A stretch of DNA of 64,000 nucleotides from Bin87 sp965262485 (GTDB lineage Bacteria; Chloroflexota; Dehalococcoidia; Lucifugimonadales; UBA3495): NCBI GenBank assembly GCA_965262485.1, contig OZ253540.1, forward strand, positions 2,790,001-2,854,000, written 5' to 3'. A program made the position numbers and the translations under genes. Positions 61,931 through 64,000 of this stretch are shown here, piece after piece (positions within the stretch are counted from its first letter, which is position 1; each line of letters starts with the position of its first letter). The notes under the pieces are model-generated. The model made no database searches, had not been told where the DNA came from, and saw nothing but the letters and a program-made list of their open reading frames with translations.

Positions 61931-63042
61931 CCCGATGCCGCAACTTGCGCTTGGAATGGGCAGAACACCAAGGGCGAAGCTGCCTCAGGGTCACTGGATG
62001 GACTAGACGCGAATTCGGTGAACTGGACGGGTTGGGCGCCGGCGAAATGGGCCGGCGCCTGGCCCTCCTGCCCAGCGAAGTTCTGGCAGCCGGCGGCGAT
62101 TTCAGCGCCGTCCCACCCGTCGCCGGCCACTTCACCGCAGAACAAAATGCGGTGTTTTTCGTTCCCCGTTTCCCGTTCATGGCAGGCACTGACTATTCAT
62201 TGGTGATTGGTCTTGACCGCCAGGAGGAGAGCCGCCCGGAGGTCTGGGCCATCCTCCGTCCGGCCGCCCCTCGCGCGCCGGCCACCGAGGTCATGGCAAT
62301 CTATCCCACCGCGGGTGAACTGCCCGTCAACCTGTTGCGGATATACGTTCATTTTTCCGGCCCCATGAGCGAAGGCTGGGCGAACCGCGCTATTAAAGTT
62401 TGCCGGGAAGATACGGGAGCGATTTTGGAGGCTGTCTTTCTCCCACCGGACCCCGAGCTGTGGGATGCAGACCGGCGGCGTCTGACCATGCTGCTTGATC
62501 CGGGTCGCATCAAGCGGGGACTGGTTCCCAACGCCGAGATTGGCTACCCACTGATTGAAGGCGTACCAATCAGGATCTGCGTCGATGGTGAATTCCGCGA
62601 CGCCGCGGGACAGCCCCTGAAGGCCGACGCCGGACGGAGTTACCGCATTGGCCCCGCGCTAAGGTCGCGCATCAACCCAAATCGTTGGCAGTTGAGCGTC
62701 CCGGAACCCGCATCTCTAGACCCATTGGTGGTCGATTTCGGCCGCCCCCTGGACCATGCTTTGCTGCAGCGCTGTCTCAGCATTCGGGATTCCCACGGAA
62801 ACCCATTGCCAGGCAAGGGTGATTCCGGCGTGGCGGAGAGCAGTTGGCGGTTCACTCCATCCTCGCCCTGGGCAGCCGATCATTACCAGTTGGACATCGA
62901 TCCCAACCTTGAAGACGTGGCTGGCAATTCCCCCGGCCGAGTTTTTGACCGGGACATTTCTGAACCGGAAGATTTGCCGTCCGGCGCGGGACGGTTCGCC
63001 GTCGATTTTTCGTGCGTCCCGGCCACGGCGCCAATCGAGTAA
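61927..63042 (+). CDS. Unknown protein with Ig-like domains, coupled to the previous gene
   Basis: A 371-aa protein starting GTG 61927, inside the stop of the upstream gene. It contains strand-rich stretches (MAIYPTAGELPVNLLRIYVH, then FSGPMSEGW; then WRFTPSSPWAADHYQLDIDP and LEDVAGNSPGRVFDRDI) typical of bacterial Ig-like (Big_5-like) domains. No signal peptide is seen. Probably works with the propeller protein; family otherwise not recognised. Confidence 0.75.
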   Translation: MTRCRNLRLEWAEHQGRSCLRVTGWTRREFGELDGLGAGEMGRRLALLPSEVLAAGGDFSAVPPVAGHFTAEQNAVFFVPRFPFMAGTDYSLVIGLDRQEESRPEVWAILRPAAPRAPATEVMAIYPTAGELPVNLLRIYVHFSGPMSEGWANRAIKVCREDTGAILEAVFLPPDPELWDADRRRLTMLLDPGRIKRGLVPNAEIGYPLIEGVPIRICVDGEFRDAAGQPLKADAGRSYRIGPALRSRINPNRWQLSVPEPASLDPLVVDFGRPLDHALLQRCLSIRDSHGNPLPGKGDSGVAESSWRFTPSSPWAADHYQLDIDPNLEDVAGNSPGRVFDRDISEPEDLPSGAGRFAVDFSCVPATAPIE

Positions 63043-63117
63043 AATAGCATCCACTACTCAATCCTGTTTCCCAGCCGACGGAGGGAGAAAATTGCGGAAC
63101 TCCAGTCCCCGCCTTCT

Positions 63118-63209
63118 GTCATTGCGAGGAGCGTAGCGACGTGGCAATCTCGTTGAAGCAACGGCGGCGGTTTTGGTGACGAGATTGCCGCGCTGCGCTC
63201 GCAATGACA
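63118..63209. repeat. REP family copy 8
   Basis: GTCATTGCGAGGAGCGT to CTCGCAATGACA, just ahead of the last gene. Confidence 0.8.
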
Positions 63210-63237
63210 AGTTTTACAATTTTCTCAGGGAGGACCC

Positions 63238-64000
63238 ATGAAGCGCAGCACATCCAGAATCCTGACCACCCATACGGGCAGCCTCCCCAGGTCGCCGGGG
63301 CTTCAGGAGATTCTGCGGGAACGGGAGGAGCAACGCAGTTTCGACCCCAACCTGTTTCATGCCGGTGTCCGCAACGCAGTCTCGGAAGTGGTGTCACGGC
63401 AACAGAACATCGGGCTGGACGTGGTGAACGATGGAGAGCAGGGCCGTTCCCAGTACGCCACCTATGTCAAAGAACGTCTCAACGGATTCGAGGGCGAACG
63501 CCTCGTTCGCAGCCGCCCCCGCCTGGACGATGCCGATTTTCCGGATTACGCCGCCACGCAAACCACCATGTCCTCTCGCAATATGCCCCAACCGGCCTGC
63601 ACCGGAACCATCTCCTGGAAGGATTGGCCAGCGGTGGAGCGCGACATCGAAACTCTGCGAACGGTAGCGACGGATGCAACCGTGGAAGAGGTGTTTATGA
63701 CGGCGGCATCGCCGGGCGTAATCGCCAATTTCCTTCCCAATGAGTACTACCCCTCCGAGGAATCCTACCTCTACGCTCTGGCCGAAGTGATGAAGGACGA
63801 GTACAACGCCATCGCGGCGTCCGGCCTCATCCTCCAGATTGATTGCCCTGACCTCGCCATGACCCGAGTTTCCCAGTTCTCCCACCTTTCGGTGGAGGAA
63901 TTCAAGAAAATTGTTGAACTCCACGTAGAGGTCATCAACTACGCCCTGAAGGATATCGAGCCGGAGCGAACGCGGATGCACCTCTGCTGGGGCAATACCG
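63238..64000 (+). CDS. MetE/UROD-like methyltransferase, partial at the window edge
   Basis: The visible 254 residues resemble the C-terminal catalytic half of cobalamin-independent methionine synthase (5-methyltetrahydropteroyltriglutamate-homocysteine methyltransferase-like): TSRILTTHTGSLPRSP, LDVVNDGEQGRSQYATYVKE, LILQIDCPDLAMTR and RTRMHLCWGNT, the last carrying a zinc-type His and Cys. Start ATG 63238 follows AGGGAGG. Such short homologues act as methyl transferases in catabolic pathways as well as in methionine synthesis. Confidence 0.85.
   Translation, partial: MKRSTSRILTTHTGSLPRSPGLQEILREREEQRSFDPNLFHAGVRNAVSEVVSRQQNIGLDVVNDGEQGRSQYATYVKERLNGFEGERLVRSRPRLDDADFPDYAATQTTMSSRNMPQPACTGTISWKDWPAVERDIETLRTVATDATVEEVFMTAASPGVIANFLPNEYYPSEESYLYALAEVMKDEYNAIAASGLILQIDCPDLAMTRVSQFSHLSVEEFKKIVELHVEVINYALKDIEPERTRMHLCWGNT

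Overview
The window looks like a chromosomal segment of a GC-rich bacterium, most likely Chloroflexota (Dehalococcoidia/SAR202-like). That placement is inferred from base composition, a DUF5679 zinc-ribbon gene and the mix of amidohydrolase, cupin, MFS and Gfo/Idh/MocA genes. No rRNA or tRNA was found, so it is not certain.

1-12.6 kb: a complete type I-E CRISPR-Cas locus. Thirty repeats are visible and the array runs off the left edge. The cas operon (a 65-aa gene, cas8e, cse2, cas7e, cas5e, cas6e, cas1, cas2) reads on the minus strand towards the array; cas3 lies upstream, also on the minus strand. Between cas3 and cas8e sit a relBE-type pair and, on the plus strand, a hicAB-type pair embedded in CRISPR remnants. 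Two degenerate repeats exactly one array period (61 bp) apart enclose a 33-nt pseudo-spacer just before hicA, and two further remnants lie at the end of hicB and just after it. The pseudo-spacer seed matches the cas promoter region at its predicted transcription start, next to an AA dinucleotide suited to a PAM. HicB seems to have lost its C-terminal DNA-binding domain exactly where a repeat remnant begins. I read this as a CRISPR-derived guide (CreA/creR-like) that represses the cas operon and is coupled to a toxin-antitoxin pair. It is the most interesting object here. Another repeat-like hairpin lies in the 5' leader of cas1.

13.3-23.1 kb: one giant secreted surface protein gene (GLUG, fibronectin III, Calx-beta-like and PKD-like domains) broken into four frames, ending in a perfect 27-bp-arm palindrome. 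23.1-27.3 kb: a Uma2 nuclease gene between direct repeats, a DUF5679 gene and small unknown or decayed genes.

27.4-36.9 kb: a decaying integrated plasmid: HNH nuclease, a small RHH-like protein, parA with an amber codon, iterons, a replication-protein candidate and a RepA-like helicase gene split by an IS5-type element, plus IS630 and IS66 copies. The transposase genes carry repeated insertions of a roughly 24-bp palindromic element.

37-64 kb: chromosomal backbone with catabolic and transport genes: aldo/keto reductase and VOC protein, a MetX-like acyltransferase/hydrolase, methyltransferase, two MFS transporters, Gfo/Idh/MocA oxidoreductase, double cupin, a peptide-type ABC transporter (binding protein plus two permeases plus a PQQ-type propeller, no ATPase gene), M20 peptidase, D-aminoacylase-type amidohydrolase, Rieske protein, and a MetE-like gene cut by the right edge. 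Eight copies of a 90-145 bp palindromic REP family occur here and none left of 40 kb, which separates native backbone from the imported left half.
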